Part shown: positions 16,894 to 25,635 of the stretch, one piece after another | Layout of the letters: every line of letters begins with the position of its first letter | Numbering within the stretch: position 1 is the first letter of the stretch | Source: Corynebacterium suedekumii | Lineage (GTDB): Bacteria > Actinomycetota > Actinomycetes > Mycobacteriales > Mycobacteriaceae | Length of the DNA: 64,000 bases | Assembly: GCF_030252185.1 (NCBI RefSeq) | Contig: NZ_CP126970.1 | Span: forward strand, 1,116,001 to 1,180,000 | Reading direction: 5' to 3' | The notes under the pieces: model-generated | Told to the model about the DNA's origin: nothing | What the model saw: the letters and a program-made list of their open reading frames with translations, nothing else | Databases searched by the model: none | Made by a program: the position numbers and the translations under genes

Positions 16894-17493
16894 ATGAGAC
16901 TGCTCCTGACCTCGTTCCTTCACCCCCGCCTGTCCGAGTTCGTCAGCGGGACGGTCGCCTACATCCCCGACGCCGCACGCTCCTTCGGCTCCGTCGACCA
17001 GGCGCCGTGGATCAACACCGAACGCGACGGACTCCGCGCCGCCGGACTGGACCTCGTGGAGCTGCCCCTGGCCACCACGCCGCCAGCGGAGGTCGACCGG
17101 GTGCTGGGGCTCGTCGACGCCGTCTACGTCGCGGGTGGCGAGACCTTCGACCTCCTGTGGGTCCTCCGCTCCACCGGCACCGACGACATCCTCCTGCGCC
17201 ACGTCCGCGCCGGCCTGCCCTACATCGGCTGCTCCGCCGGCTCCGTCATCGCCGGGCCGAGCATTGAACCGGTGAGTCTGCTGGACTCGCCCTCGGTCGC
17301 GCCCGAGCTCACCGACCACACCGGCCTCGGGCTCACCGACCTCGTGGTCATCCCACACGCACAGGGCGACCCGCCGTTTCCCATCGACATCATCGCCGAC
17401 ACCGTCCGCGCCTACGGGCAACGTTGGCCGCTGGCCCTGCTCCGCGACGGCCGGGCCCTGCTCATCGACGACGACGAGGTCCGCCTACTCTAG
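16894..17493 (+). CDS. Peptidase E-like protein (S51 family)
   Basis: 199-residue protein of the class I glutamine-amidotransferase-like S51 peptidase family. The nucleophile serine is in [14 protein letters not shown] (about residue 116), [16 protein letters not shown] forms the preceding strand-turn, and a histidine follows in VVIPHAQGD. PepE cleaves Asp-Xaa dipeptides; paralogues have other roles, so substrate is uncertain. The ATG is six bases after TACCCT and is probably leaderless. Its stop codon overlaps the -10 box used by menC five bases further on. Confidence 0.82.
   Translation: MRLLLTSFLHPRLSEFVSGTVAYIPDAARSFGSVDQAPWINTERDGLRAAGLDLVELPLATTPPAEVDRVLGLVDAVYVAGGETFDLLWVLRSTGTDDILLRHVRAGLPYIGCSAGSVIAGPSIEPVSLLDSPSVAPELTDHTGLGLTDLVVIPHAQGDPPFPIDIIADTVRAYGQRWPLALLRDGRALLIDDDEVRLL
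17486..17491 (+). promoter_or_regulatory. menC -10 box inside the peptidase E 3' end
   Basis: TACTCT covers the last codons and first stop base of the peptidase E gene and ends seven bases before the menC ATG, so menC is probably transcribed leaderless on its own. Confidence 0.45.
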
Positions 17494-17498
17494 GTCCC

Positions 17499-18497
17499 AT
17501 GCACGTCGACGACATCCTGGACCGCGCCCACGTTGTAGCCCTGCCGATGGCGGTGCGCTTCCGCGGGGTGGACATCCGCGAGGCACTGCTTATCGACGGC
17601 CCCGCGGGCTGGGGTGAGTTCTCCCCCTTCCTCGAGTACGGGGCACGGGAATCCTCCGCCTGGCTGCGCGCCGGGCTCGAGGCCGCCTACGAGGGCTTCC
17701 CCGCACCGCTGCGCGACACAGTCGAGGTCAACGCCACCGTCCCCGCCGTGACCGCCGACGCCGTGCCGGAGGTGCTGGCCCGGTTCGCCGGGTGCCGCGT
17801 GATCAAGGTCAAGGTCGCCGAGAAGGGTCAGACGCTCGACGACGACATCGCCCGCGTCAATGCGGTCCGCGACCACGTCCCCGGTGCCGTCATCCGCGTC
17901 GACGCCAATCGGGGCTGGACCGTGACCGAGGCCGTGGCCGCGGCGCACGAGCTCGGACCGCTGGACTACCTCGAACAGCCCTGCGCCACCGTCGAGGAAC
18001 TCGCCGAGGTCCGCCGCGCCCTCATGCGTTCCGGCATCTTCGCCCGCGTCGCCGCCGACGAATCCATCCGCCGCAGCGACGACCCCTACCGCGTCGCCGA
18101 GCTGCAGGCCGCCGACGTCGCCGTGGTCAAGGTCGCCCCCCTCGGCGGGGTCCGCCGCGTCCTGCAGCTGGCCACCGACCTCCGGGCCCGCCACATGGAC
18201 ATCACCGTCGCCTCCGCCCTCGACACCGCCGTCGGCATGAACGCCGGACTCGCCGCCGTCGCAGCGCTGCCGGTGCTCTCCGACGACGATGACATGGACG
18301 TCCCGCCCGCCGCCGCCGGCCTCGCCACCGGGTCGCTGTTCCTCGAGGACGTCGCCGAACCCCGCGAACTCGTCGACGGGCACCTGCCCGTCGCACCCGT
18401 CACCCCCGACCCGGACCGGCTCGAGACACTCGCCGCCCCCGCCGATCGTCGCGACCGGTGGTTCGACCGCCTCCGCGACGCCCACCGGTATCTGTAA
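17499..18497 (+). CDS. menC: o-Succinylbenzoate synthase
   Basis: 332-residue enolase-superfamily enzyme that dehydrates SHCHC to o-succinylbenzoate, feeding MenE. The catalytic KxK lies in VIKVKVAEKG, metal ligands in VIRVDANRGW, LEQPC and AADESIR, and the second catalytic lysine in VAVVKVAPLGG. The start ATG 17499 lies seven bases after TACTCT and has no ribosome site; longer in-frame extensions upstream run into peptidase E and lack family similarity. The downstream gene is 10 bp away and its -10 box begins with this gene's stop codon. Confidence 0.93.
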   Translation: MHVDDILDRAHVVALPMAVRFRGVDIREALLIDGPAGWGEFSPFLEYGARESSAWLRAGLEAAYEGFPAPLRDTVEVNATVPAVTADAVPEVLARFAGCRVIKVKVAEKGQTLDDDIARVNAVRDHVPGAVIRVDANRGWTVTEAVAAAHELGPLDYLEQPCATVEELAEVRRALMRSGIFARVAADESIRRSDDPYRVAELQAADVAVVKVAPLGGVRRVLQLATDLRARHMDITVASALDTAVGMNAGLAAVAALPVLSDDDDMDVPPAAAGLATGSLFLEDVAEPRELVDGHLPVAPVTPDPDRLETLAAPADRRDRWFDRLRDAHRYL

Positions 18498-18500
18498 CCT
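18495..18500 (+). promoter_or_regulatory. -10 box overlapping the menC stop
   Basis: TAACCT uses the menC stop codon TAA as its first half and ends seven bases before ATG 18508. Leaderless transcription of the next gene is likely. Confidence 0.42.
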
Positions 18501-18507
18501 CATCCCC

Positions 18508-19029
18508 ATGAACCCGCGCAACCCCGGCAACCCCGACGACGAGACCCGGTACATCGGCCCCACCAGCGGCGGCTCCGGCAGTTCTGGCGACCAGGGCCGA
18601 CCCCGCCAGTACTTCCCGGGCGAGCACGACCCGAACTTCCGCTACGACCCCGCCTATGACTCCGCCCACGAACAGCCGTACGAGGAGCCCTACGCACCGT
18701 CCTCTGCGGCCCCGGCGCCGGCGAAGAAGTCCGGCGGGGCACTGCCGATGCTCCTGGGCATCCTCTTCGGCCTCACCCTGCTGGCCGCCATCGCCTTCTT
18801 CTTCCTCTGGCGCGGCGCCGCCGCCGAAGCCGACCGTGAGCCCCCGGCCCCGGTCACCGTCACCAGCACCGTCGAACGCACCGTCACCACCACCGAGGAG
18901 GCCCCGGCCCTGCCCACCCAGATCCCCACGGAGATCCCGTCCGACATCGTCCCCTCCGACCTGCCGGAGATCGACATCGAGGGCTGGCTCAACGAACTCA
19001 CCGGCGGCGCCCCGGAACCGGCACCCTGA
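18508..19029 (+). CDS. Hypothetical single-pass membrane protein, proline-rich
   Basis: 173-residue protein of unknown function. Residues 1-75 are disordered and polar (Asn/Pro/Gly/Tyr-rich: NPRNPGNPDDETRYIGP). One membrane helix at about 78-100 (LPMLLGILFGLTLLAAIAFF) follows. An extracytoplasmic Thr/Pro/Val-rich linker with TVTSTVERTVTTT leads to an acidic tail. No retained domain is evident; topology suggests an N-in envelope protein. It is leaderless after menC, and its stop directly abuts the stop of the convergent minus-strand gene. Confidence 0.72.
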   Translation: MNPRNPGNPDDETRYIGPTSGGSGSSGDQGRPRQYFPGEHDPNFRYDPAYDSAHEQPYEEPYAPSSAAPAPAKKSGGALPMLLGILFGLTLLAAIAFFFLWRGAAAEADREPPAPVTVTSTVERTVTTTEEAPALPTQIPTEIPSDIVPSDLPEIDIEGWLNELTGGAPEPAP

Positions 19030-19947
19030 TCAGCCCCACTCCCCGTGAAAGGTCCACACGCCCGAGTTGACGCCCCCGGGTACCGCCTCCGGGTGACGAC
19101 GTGACCGGCGATGCTCCACCAGGCTAAGAATCTCCGCCAGCGCGTGGGCCCGGGTGTCCGGATACGCCAGGCACGAATCCGTGTACTGCAGATGCCCCCA
19201 CCCGAACATCTCCGCGTGGTTCGACTTCCACCGGTCGATGATGAACGTCCGGTGGTTCATGTCCCTCATGTCCTCCTCGTGCGGCCCGTGGTACCGGTAA
19301 CTGTCCAGATCGAACAGTGTCGTCCCGTCCGGGATCCCGCCGTCCCACGTGTACGGCCCGAACCGGAAGTTGGGGATCACGTCCAGGCCCTTCCGGCGCA
19401 GATCCAGGATGAACAACCGCTCCATCCGACTCGACGCCCCGATCACCGCCCTCGACAGGACAGAATCCAGGGCGGCGCGCTGCTCCGGTCGCATCGCCCG
19501 GAGATCCGCGGCGAACCGGTCCGCGCCTTTCAGCCCGTCGTAGTGGCGCTCCAGGAACTTCACCGCGGTGAAGTCATCCCGGCCGAGTGTGGCGATCGTC
19601 GCCGCCGGCGTGGTCACCGGCAGCCCGTCGACGATCCGGTGGCGACGCTGACGGGAGCGGGTCAGAGTCATCGCAGGCGTGGAGATTGACCGGTGATCCC
19701 CGGGTACCAGTCCTGTGGCTGGAGCGCTGACTGATCCGAGGCCGTAGACGGCCGCAGCTGTGTGTCCGTTGAAAATGGTCGCCGGGTACTGGTGAACTAT
19801 CGCCTTCAGTGCATCACGGCCTTCGGGTCTGGCTGAGGTGTACAGGCCGCGACTGAGGCGGTACAACTGACCGGTCGCCACCCGCCTGGCGATGTCATGC
19901 TTGGTTGCCCCGTCGCGCAGGAGTTCTTTCGTGGTCCAGTGGCTCAT
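19030..19947 (-). CDS. AbiEi-like antitoxin-domain protein, orphan
   Basis: 305-residue protein. The N-terminus (MSHWTTKELLRDGATKHDIA, then RLSRGLYT) looks like the winged helix of type IV AbiEi antitoxins. The C-terminal half (about 190-280) contains LFDLDSYRYHGPHEEDMRDM and FIIDRWKSNHAEMFGW, resembling the DUF559/VSR-like nuclease fold seen in related actinobacterial proteins. No AbiEii nucleotidyltransferase toxin is adjacent, so a toxin-antitoxin role is unsupported. The ATG lacks a good ribosome site. The 260 bp upstream hold an unusual tandem repeat. Confidence 0.68.
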   Translation of the reverse strand: MSHWTTKELLRDGATKHDIARRVATGQLYRLSRGLYTSARPEGRDALKAIVHQYPATIFNGHTAAAVYGLGSVSAPATGLVPGDHRSISTPAMTLTRSRQRRHRIVDGLPVTTPAATIATLGRDDFTAVKFLERHYDGLKGADRFAADLRAMRPEQRAALDSVLSRAVIGASSRMERLFILDLRRKGLDVIPNFRFGPYTWDGGIPDGTTLFDLDSYRYHGPHEEDMRDMNHRTFIIDRWKSNHAEMFGWGHLQYTDSCLAYPDTRAHALAEILSLVEHRRSRRHPEAVPGGVNSGVWTFHGEWG

Positions 19948-19989
19948 GCCATGTTGGACTCCGCCGAGGGGGAGAAGGTTCCCCGTCTC

Positions 19990-20155
19990 GCCCTATTGTC
20001 CACGATGTGGGTGTTTCCTGGGCCTGTGGACGGGCAAAGCGTGTGCAATCGGCCGGACCGGGTGGGACGTCGGAACCCCGGTGCCCTATTGTCCACGCTT
20101 TGACCAATTAAGTGCGATGCCAGCGGGTGAACCGTGTGCACTTGGGCGGGGATCG
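19990..20155. repeat. Imperfect 93-bp tandem repeat between the AbiEi-like gene and menD
   Basis: GCCCTATTGTCCACG occurs at 19990-20004 and 20083-20097, and GTGTGCA occurs 51 bases into each copy (20041 and 20134). The second block matches further (CGGG..AA.CGTGTGCA.T.GG.CGG), while the middle is diverged. The spacing of 93 is a multiple of three. TTGTCCACG resembles an actinobacterial DnaA box. Confidence 0.6.
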
Positions 20156-20193
20156 CAGGGCTCCGGAATGGGCGGCTCCGCGAACCGCCGCAG

Positions 20194-20199
20194 TAGACT
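20194..20199 (+). promoter_or_regulatory. menD -10 box
   Basis: TAGACT ends eight bases before the menD ATG, with GGGAG in between. The transcript is leaderless or has a very short leader. Confidence 0.45.
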
Positions 20200-20207
20200 C
20201 GGGAGCC

Positions 20208-21854
20208 ATGTCGAACAACGAGCCGTCGCGAAACGAGTCCTCGATGGACCTGGCCGTCCGGGTGGCCGAGCAGCTGTCCCGTCACCTCAGTGATGTGGTG
20301 CTGTGCCCGGGGTCGCGGAACTCGCCGTTGAGCCTGGCGCTGCTGGCGCGCAGTGACATCCGGGTGCATGTGCGGCTGGATGAGCGCAGTGCGGCGTTCC
20401 TGGCGCTGGGGATGGCCCGGGTGCAGGGCAGGCATGTGGGGGTGGTGATGACGTCGGGGACGGCGGTGGCGAACACGGTGCCGGCGATGGTGGAGGCCCA
20501 TTATTCGCACACGCGACTGGCGGTGATCAGTGCGGATCGGCCCCGACGGTTGCAGGGGACGGGGGCGAGCCAGACGATCGACCAGGTCGGCCTGTTCGGG
20601 GTGTACGCGGAGACCACCCAGGTGGAGTCCGGTGGGGACATCCCGGCCATCGCCGAGGCGTTCACCACGACCAACCAGGTCCACATCAACGTGGCGCTGG
20701 AGAACCCGTTGGTCGGTGAGGAGCTGCCGGCACCCCAGGGCAGCCGGACGCTGCGGCGTTCCCCGGTGTCCACCTCCACGAATCACGGCGAGGTCGCCGT
20801 GGACCTGGACAGGAACACCCTGGTCATCGCGGGGGATGAGGCCTGGCCGGTGGAGGGCCTGGAGGATGTTCCCACGATCGCGGAGCCGTCGGCACCGGCG
20901 CCGGACAGGCCGGTGCATCCGTTGGCGGCGGCGATCTTCCGTAAGCAGCAGGTCAGCGCGAACAACTACGTGGTGGACACGAAGCCGGAGCAGGTCATCG
21001 TGGTGGGCCATCCGACGCTGCACCGGGATGTGCTGGGGCTGATCACTGATCCGGACATCGAGCTGGTCACGCTGTCGCGCACCGACGACTTCACCGATCC
21101 CCGGCCGGACGCCACCCGTGGCACCACGGTGAAGGTCACGGGTCGACCGTCGAAGCAGTGGCTGACCATCTGTGACGCGGCCTCCGAGCTGGCGGCGGAC
21201 GCGGTGCGGACGACGCTGGAGGATCCCGAGTTCGGGTTCACCGGTCTGCACGCGGCGGCGGCGGTGGCGGACACGCTGGGCACCGGCGACACGGTTCTGC
21301 TGGGGGCGTCGAATCCGGTGCGTGACGCCAGCTGGGTGGGGCTGCCGTTCGACGGGGTGGACACGTACGCGCCGCGGGGTGCGGCGGGCATTGACGGGTC
21401 GGTGTCCCAGGCCGTCGGTGTCGCACTGGCCACGCAGGCGGCGCACCCGGATGAGCCGCGCGCCCCGCGGACGGTGGCGCTGCTCGGGGACGTGACCTTC
21501 CTCCATGACGTCGGTGGGCTGCTCATCGGGCCGAATGAGCCGCACCCGGAGAACCTCACCATCGTCGTGGCCAACGATGACGGCGGCGGCATCTTCGAGA
21601 CCCTGGAGATCGGCGCCGAGCCGCTGCGGGCGAGTTTCGAGCGGGCCTTCGGTACGCCCCACGGGGCGTCGATAAGCGAGCTGTGCGCCGGCTACGGCGT
21701 CGCCCACCGCGAGGTGACGTCCCTGCGGGAGCTTCTCGACGCCCTCATGGACACCACCGAAGCCCCCCTCGGCCTCAGCGTCATCGAGGCACGCACCACC
21801 CGCACCACGCGACGCGCGCTGCACCGGGCACTGCAGGGGAAGATCGCGTTGTGA
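20208..21854 (+). CDS. menD: 2-succinyl-5-enolpyruvyl-6-hydroxy-3-cyclohexene-1-carboxylate synthase
   Basis: 548-residue thiamine-diphosphate enzyme that joins isochorismate and 2-oxoglutarate, the first committed menaquinone step. It shows [16 protein letters not shown], the glutamate-bearing turn [30 protein letters not shown] and ISADRP in the pyrimidine-binding domain. The ThDP phosphate motif is [14 protein letters not shown] with [17 protein letters not shown] 20208 was preferred over upstream starts because the family N-terminus begins here and a TAGACT box lies eight bases before it. It overlaps the following DUF3592-like gene by 4 bp (GTGA), so translation is coupled. Confidence 0.95.
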   Translation: MSNNEPSRNESSMDLAVRVAEQLSRHLSDVVLCPGSRNSPLSLALLARSDIRVHVRLDERSAAFLALGMARVQGRHVGVVMTSGTAVANTVPAMVEAHYSHTRLAVISADRPRRLQGTGASQTIDQVGLFGVYAETTQVESGGDIPAIAEAFTTTNQVHINVALENPLVGEELPAPQGSRTLRRSPVSTSTNHGEVAVDLDRNTLVIAGDEAWPVEGLEDVPTIAEPSAPAPDRPVHPLAAAIFRKQQVSANNYVVDTKPEQVIVVGHPTLHRDVLGLITDPDIELVTLSRTDDFTDPRPDATRGTTVKVTGRPSKQWLTICDAASELAADAVRTTLEDPEFGFTGLHAAAAVADTLGTGDTVLLGASNPVRDASWVGLPFDGVDTYAPRGAAGIDGSVSQAVGVALATQAAHPDEPRAPRTVALLGDVTFLHDVGGLLIGPNEPHPENLTIVVANDDGGGIFETLEIGAEPLRASFERAFGTPHGASISELCAGYGVAHREVTSLRELLDALMDTTEAPLGLSVIEARTTRTTRRALHRALQGKIAL

Positions 21855-22294
21855 GGGACATGCTGCGCCGGCGCCTGCACCAGGTGGTCATGGCGCTGTT
21901 CATCGGCGGGATCTTCGGGTGCCTCGCCATGGTGGGCGGGGCGGTGATCAACGACCGGACGATCGAGTCCGACCGGGGGCGCTCACTGGCCACCGTCACC
22001 GACACCGGCTGGCTGCGCACCACCGTGGACTACCGCGACGAGGAGGGCATCTACCATTCCCCGCAGACCGGGCTGCTCTACCCGACCGGGCTGGGGGAGG
22101 GGCAGCAGGTGTGGGTCAACTACGCGCGGAGCGAGCCGGAATTGGTGAAGGTGGAGGGCCGCGAATGGACCCTGTCACTGCTGCCCGCGTTGAGCATGGC
22201 GGCTGTCGTGGCCGTCGTGGCGGGGCTATTGTGGTGGCTGGTGAGTCGCGTCACCCGGCGGACGGCGAGTTCACCGGAAGTTCGCCCAGAGTAA
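21851..22294 (+). CDS. DUF3592-like two-helix membrane protein
   Basis: 147-residue protein with N-terminal (about residues 12-32) and C-terminal (about 115-137) membrane helices flanking a beta-rich extracytoplasmic loop ([18 protein letters not shown], then [11 protein letters not shown]). This layout resembles the DUF3592 family; function is unknown. GTG 21851 overlaps the menD stop. An ATG nine bases downstream is the alternative. It is followed 38 bp later by mgtA behind its own ribosome site, suggesting a menD-DUF3592-mgtA transcript. Confidence 0.75.
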   Translation: MRDMLRRRLHQVVMALFIGGIFGCLAMVGGAVINDRTIESDRGRSLATVTDTGWLRTTVDYRDEEGIYHSPQTGLLYPTGLGEGQQVWVNYARSEPELVKVEGREWTLSLLPALSMAAVVAVVAGLLWWLVSRVTRRTASSPEVRPE

Positions 22295-22332
22295 AGCTGA
22301 AGATCAGGGCCCGGTTGCCTGAGGAAGGGACG

Positions 22333-23541
22333 ATGACCCGCATGCGTGTAGCGATCGTTGCCGAGTCTTTCCTGCCCAACGTCAACGGAGTCACCAACTC
22401 GGTGCTCCGCGTCCTCGAGCACCTGCACCGGGAAGGGCACGAGGCGGTCGTCGTGGCGCCGGGTGCCCGGGACTTCGAGGAGGAGATCGGCGACTACCTC
22501 GGTTTCGAGATCGTCCGCGTCCCCACCGTCCGCGTCCCGCTCATCGACTCGCTGCCCGTCGGGGTCCCCAACGCCACCGTCACCGAGGTGCTGCGCGAGT
22601 TCAACCCGGACATCATCCACCTGGCCAGCCCCTTCGTCCTCGGTGCGGCCGGCGCCTTCGCCGCCCGGCAGCTGCGGATCCCGGCGGTGGCCCTCTACCA
22701 GACGGACGTCGCCGGATTCGCCACGAAGTATCACCTGCGACCGTTGGCGACCGCCGCCTGGGACTGGACCCGCACGATCCACAACATGTGCCAGATGACG
22801 CTCGCACCCTCGTCCCTGACCATCGCCGAGCTGGAACAGCACGGCATCCAGGGGGTGCGCCACTGGGGCCGCGGCGTCGACGCCGTCCGCTTCCACCCCG
22901 ACAAGCGCTCGCCGCAGCTGCGCCGTCAGTGGGATCCCACCGGACGCAAACGCATCGTCGGTTTCGTCGGTCGGCTGGCCCCGGAGAAGGGTGTGCACCG
23001 CCTCGTCTCCCTGCACGGGCGACGCGACATCCAGCTGGTCATCGTCGGCGACGGGCCGTCGCGTCCGGAGCTGGAGTCGATGCTGCCGGGCGCGGTGTTC
23101 ACCGGGGCCCTCGGCGGCGATGAGCTGGCGGCGGCGTACGCGTCACTCGACCTGTTCGTCCACGCCGGCGAGTTCGAGACCTTCTGCCAGGCGATCCAGG
23201 AGGCCCAGGCGTCGGGCGTGCCCACCATCGGCCCCCGCGCCGGCGGGCCCGTCGACCTCATCCAGGGCCGCTACAACGGCATGCTCCTCGACGTGGACAC
23301 CTTCACCGCGGACCTGCCGGCCGCCGCCGAGTGGCTGCTGCACCCGGAGCGGCACGACCAGCTGCGCCGCAACGCCCGGGTGTCCGTCCGGTCGAAGACC
23401 TGGGAGGCCCTGTGCACCCAGCTGATGGGCTACTACACCGAGGTCATCGAGAACACCCGCCGGGTCCCGCTCACCTTCTTCGGCCCCCGGCCTGAACTGC
23501 CGCTGTGGGCGGCGAGGGCGCTCGGTGCCCGGGTCGCCTGA
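22333..23541 (+). CDS. mgtA: GDP-mannose-dependent alpha-mannosyltransferase
   Basis: 402-residue GT4 glycosyltransferase. The N-terminal domain starts VAIVAESFLPNVNGVTNSVL. The C-terminal donor domain has IVGFVGRLAPEKGVHRLV, VIVGDGPSRPEL and the E-x7-E motif in FCQAIQEAQASGVPTIGPRA. In C. glutamicum the equivalent gene beside menaquinone genes is mgtA (once called pimB), which mannosylates a glucuronosyl diacylglycerol lipid on the cytosolic face during lipomannan synthesis. AGGAAGGGA precedes ATG 22333; ATG 22342 is possible. Identification rests on sequence style and synteny. Confidence 0.87.
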   Translation: MTRMRVAIVAESFLPNVNGVTNSVLRVLEHLHREGHEAVVVAPGARDFEEEIGDYLGFEIVRVPTVRVPLIDSLPVGVPNATVTEVLREFNPDIIHLASPFVLGAAGAFAARQLRIPAVALYQTDVAGFATKYHLRPLATAAWDWTRTIHNMCQMTLAPSSLTIAELEQHGIQGVRHWGRGVDAVRFHPDKRSPQLRRQWDPTGRKRIVGFVGRLAPEKGVHRLVSLHGRRDIQLVIVGDGPSRPELESMLPGAVFTGALGGDELAAAYASLDLFVHAGEFETFCQAIQEAQASGVPTIGPRAGGPVDLIQGRYNGMLLDVDTFTADLPAAAEWLLHPERHDQLRRNARVSVRSKTWEALCTQLMGYYTEVIENTRRVPLTFFGPRPELPLWAARALGARVA

Positions 23542-23551
23542 GCGGAGTCAC

Positions 23552-23557
23552 TAGACT
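23552..23557 (+). promoter_or_regulatory. menG -10 box
   Basis: TAGACT ends six bases before GTG 23564, identical to the menD hexamer. There is no ribosome site, so initiation is probably leaderless. Confidence 0.5.
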
Positions 23558-23563
23558 CGCAGT

Positions 23564-24250
23564 GTGGCTAAGGCAGACCTGGACAAGAAACCCTTCGATG
23601 TCGCGTCGATGTTCGACGCGGTCGGTGAGAAGTACGACCTCACCAACACCATCCTCTCCTTCGGGCAGGACGCCCGGTGGCGTCGGCTGACCCGGAAGCG
23701 GCTCGACCTGCGCCCCGGTGAGAAGGTGCTCGACCTCGCCGCCGGCACGGCAGTGTCCACGGTGGAACTGGCCAAGTCCGGTGCCTGGTGCGTGGCCTGC
23801 GACTTCTCCCAGGGCATGCTCGCCGCCGGTCGGCACCGGGACGTGCCCAAGGTCGTCGGCGACGGCATGGACCTGCCGTTCGCGGACGGCACCTTCGATG
23901 CGGTGACCATCTCCTACGGGCTGCGCAACATCCACGATCACGAGGCCGCCCTCCGGGAGATGGCCCGGGTGACCCGGCCGGGTGGCCGGTTGACCATCGC
24001 CGAGTTCTCCACCCCGGTCGTGCCGGTGTTCTCCACGGTGTACAAGGAGTACCTCATGCGGCTGATCCCGCCGATCGCGCGGGCGGTGTCCTCGAACCCG
24101 GACGCCTACGTCTACCTGGCGGAGTCCATCCGGGCGTGGCCGGGGCAAGAGGAGCTGGCCCGGCAGATCAACGCCAACGGATGGTCGGAGGCCGGGTGGC
24201 AGAATCTCACGTTCGGCATCGTGGCGATGCACTCCGCGATCAAGCCGTAG
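23564..24250 (+). CDS. menG: Demethylmenaquinone methyltransferase
   Basis: 228-residue UbiE/MenG SAM methyltransferase, the last step to menaquinone. It begins with [18 protein letters not shown], the family signature. The SAM site is [18 protein letters not shown], and [20 protein letters not shown] with the [12 protein letters not shown] segment are typical UbiE motifs. GTG 23564 is leaderless. The stop lies inside the convergent menJ 3' end (11-bp overlap). The four corynebacterial steps MenA, MenG and MenJ, plus prenyl-donor synthesis, are all within this window. Confidence 0.94.
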   Translation: MAKADLDKKPFDVASMFDAVGEKYDLTNTILSFGQDARWRRLTRKRLDLRPGEKVLDLAAGTAVSTVELAKSGAWCVACDFSQGMLAAGRHRDVPKVVGDGMDLPFADGTFDAVTISYGLRNIHDHEAALREMARVTRPGGRLTIAEFSTPVVPVFSTVYKEYLMRLIPPIARAVSSNPDAYVYLAESIRAWPGQEELARQINANGWSEAGWQNLTFGIVAMHSAIKP

Positions 24251-25490
24251 CGGACCACAACGGGCTGTCCCGGCGGACCCGGGAGACGGCCCCGCCGGCG
24301 GCCCGCCAGGCCCGGGCGATGAGATCGCGGTCCTCGTCGACGATGAGGTTGCCCATCAGTCGCGCGGCCGCCGGCATGAGGCGCGCACCGACCGGGCCAC
24401 GCAGACCCAGCGGGCCGACCAGCGGCAGGAACCGCGGGTAGGTGAGCAGCCGGGCGGCGGTGCGGGCCAGCAGGAACGCCTCACCGTAGGTGTCACGGAG
24501 CAGCTCCGGCCAGGCATGGGTCAGCGGGCCGGTGCCGAGCAGGTCGACGACCAGTTCGGCGGTCTCCAGGCCGTAGTCGATGCCCTCGCCGTTGAGCGGG
24601 TTGACGCAGGCGGCGGCGTCACCGATCAGCGCCCAGTTCTCGCCCGCCACATTCGACACGGCCCCGCCGAGGGGGAGCAGCGCGGAGGCGACGTCGGTCT
24701 CCGGGCCGAGCTCCCATTCCTCGCGACGCTGCGCGGCGTAGTGGGACAGCAGCTTCTTCGTGTTCACCTTCGCCGGGCGGGCGTCGGTGGACAGGGCGCC
24801 GGCGCCGAGGTTCACCCGGCCGTCGCCGAGCGGGAAGATCCAGCCGTAACCGGGCTGCACCGCACCGTCCTCGTCGCGCAGCTCCACGTGCGAGTGGATC
24901 CACGGCTCCCGGGAATGCGGGGTGGTGCAGTAGCTGCGCGCCGCGATGCCGTACACCTCACCGCGGTGCCACTGCCGGCCCAGGAGTCTGCCGAAGGTGG
25001 AGCGCACCCCGTCCGCGACGATGATCCAGCGCGCCTGCACCCGCGTATCGACGCCCCCGCGTCGCACCGTCACCGCGTCCACCCGGTCCGCGGTGCGCTC
25101 CACCGATACCGCGGTGGCGTCCTCCCACAGCGTGGCGCCGCGGGCGACGGCGGTGCGGACGAGGAGGGCGTCGAAAAGCGTGCGCGGCATGGCCGAACCC
25201 ACCGTGCCGTAGTGTCCCTCCGGCCACGGGGCGGTGACGGAACCGCCGAAACCGTGCAGCTTGAGCCCGTGATTGACGTAGCCGCCGGCGATCTCGTCGG
25301 CCACCCCGAGACGACGCAGCTGGTGGTACGCGCGGGGAGTCAGGCCGTCACCGCAGGTCTTGTCCCGGGGGAACGAGGCCGAGTCGATGAGCAGGACCTC
25401 GTGCCCGGCCTCGGCGGCGTGAGCGGCGGCGGCGGAACCCGCAGGGCCCGCGCCGACAACCAGGACATCACAGTCAGTCACGGGCACCAT
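24240..25490 (-). CDS. menJ: Menaquinone reductase, geranylgeranyl-reductase family
   Basis: 416-residue flavoprotein. The FAD-binding N-terminus is [33 protein letters not shown] is the conserved cysteine region, and [20 protein letters not shown] is the second FAD motif. Mycobacterial MenJ of this family hydrogenates one isoprene unit of the menaquinone tail. Placement beside menG and a polyprenyl synthase supports the same role. Starts at 25490 (ATG), 25487 (GTG) or 25481 (GTG) cannot be separated; the last would suit leaderless initiation. It is divergent from the polyprenyl synthase gene. Confidence 0.85.
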   Translation of the reverse strand: MVPVTDCDVLVVGAGPAGSAAAAHAAEAGHEVLLIDSASFPRDKTCGDGLTPRAYHQLRRLGVADEIAGGYVNHGLKLHGFGGSVTAPWPEGHYGTVGSAMPRTLFDALLVRTAVARGATLWEDATAVSVERTADRVDAVTVRRGGVDTRVQARWIIVADGVRSTFGRLLGRQWHRGEVYGIAARSYCTTPHSREPWIHSHVELRDEDGAVQPGYGWIFPLGDGRVNLGAGALSTDARPAKVNTKKLLSHYAAQRREEWELGPETDVASALLPLGGAVSNVAGENWALIGDAAACVNPLNGEGIDYGLETAELVVDLLGTGPLTHAWPELLRDTYGEAFLLARTAARLLTYPRFLPLVGPLGLRGPVGARLMPAAARLMGNLIVDEDRDLIARAWRAAGGAVSRVRRDSPLWSATA

Positions 25491-25635
25491 TGTGGCACGC
25501 GGTGCGACCCCGGAGTGTGGTGGGGAGCCGGTTTGGACTACGGTTGAGTGCGATTATCCCCATTCGCCACACACCCCTGCAAGGACAGTCGACCATGACC
25601 CACGGCACGACCCCCACCCGCATCATGCCGGGCAT

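Noticed and set aside
19030..19947. AbiE type IV toxin-antitoxin phage defence system
   Set aside because: Only an AbiEi-like antitoxin domain is present; no AbiEii toxin gene adjoins it.
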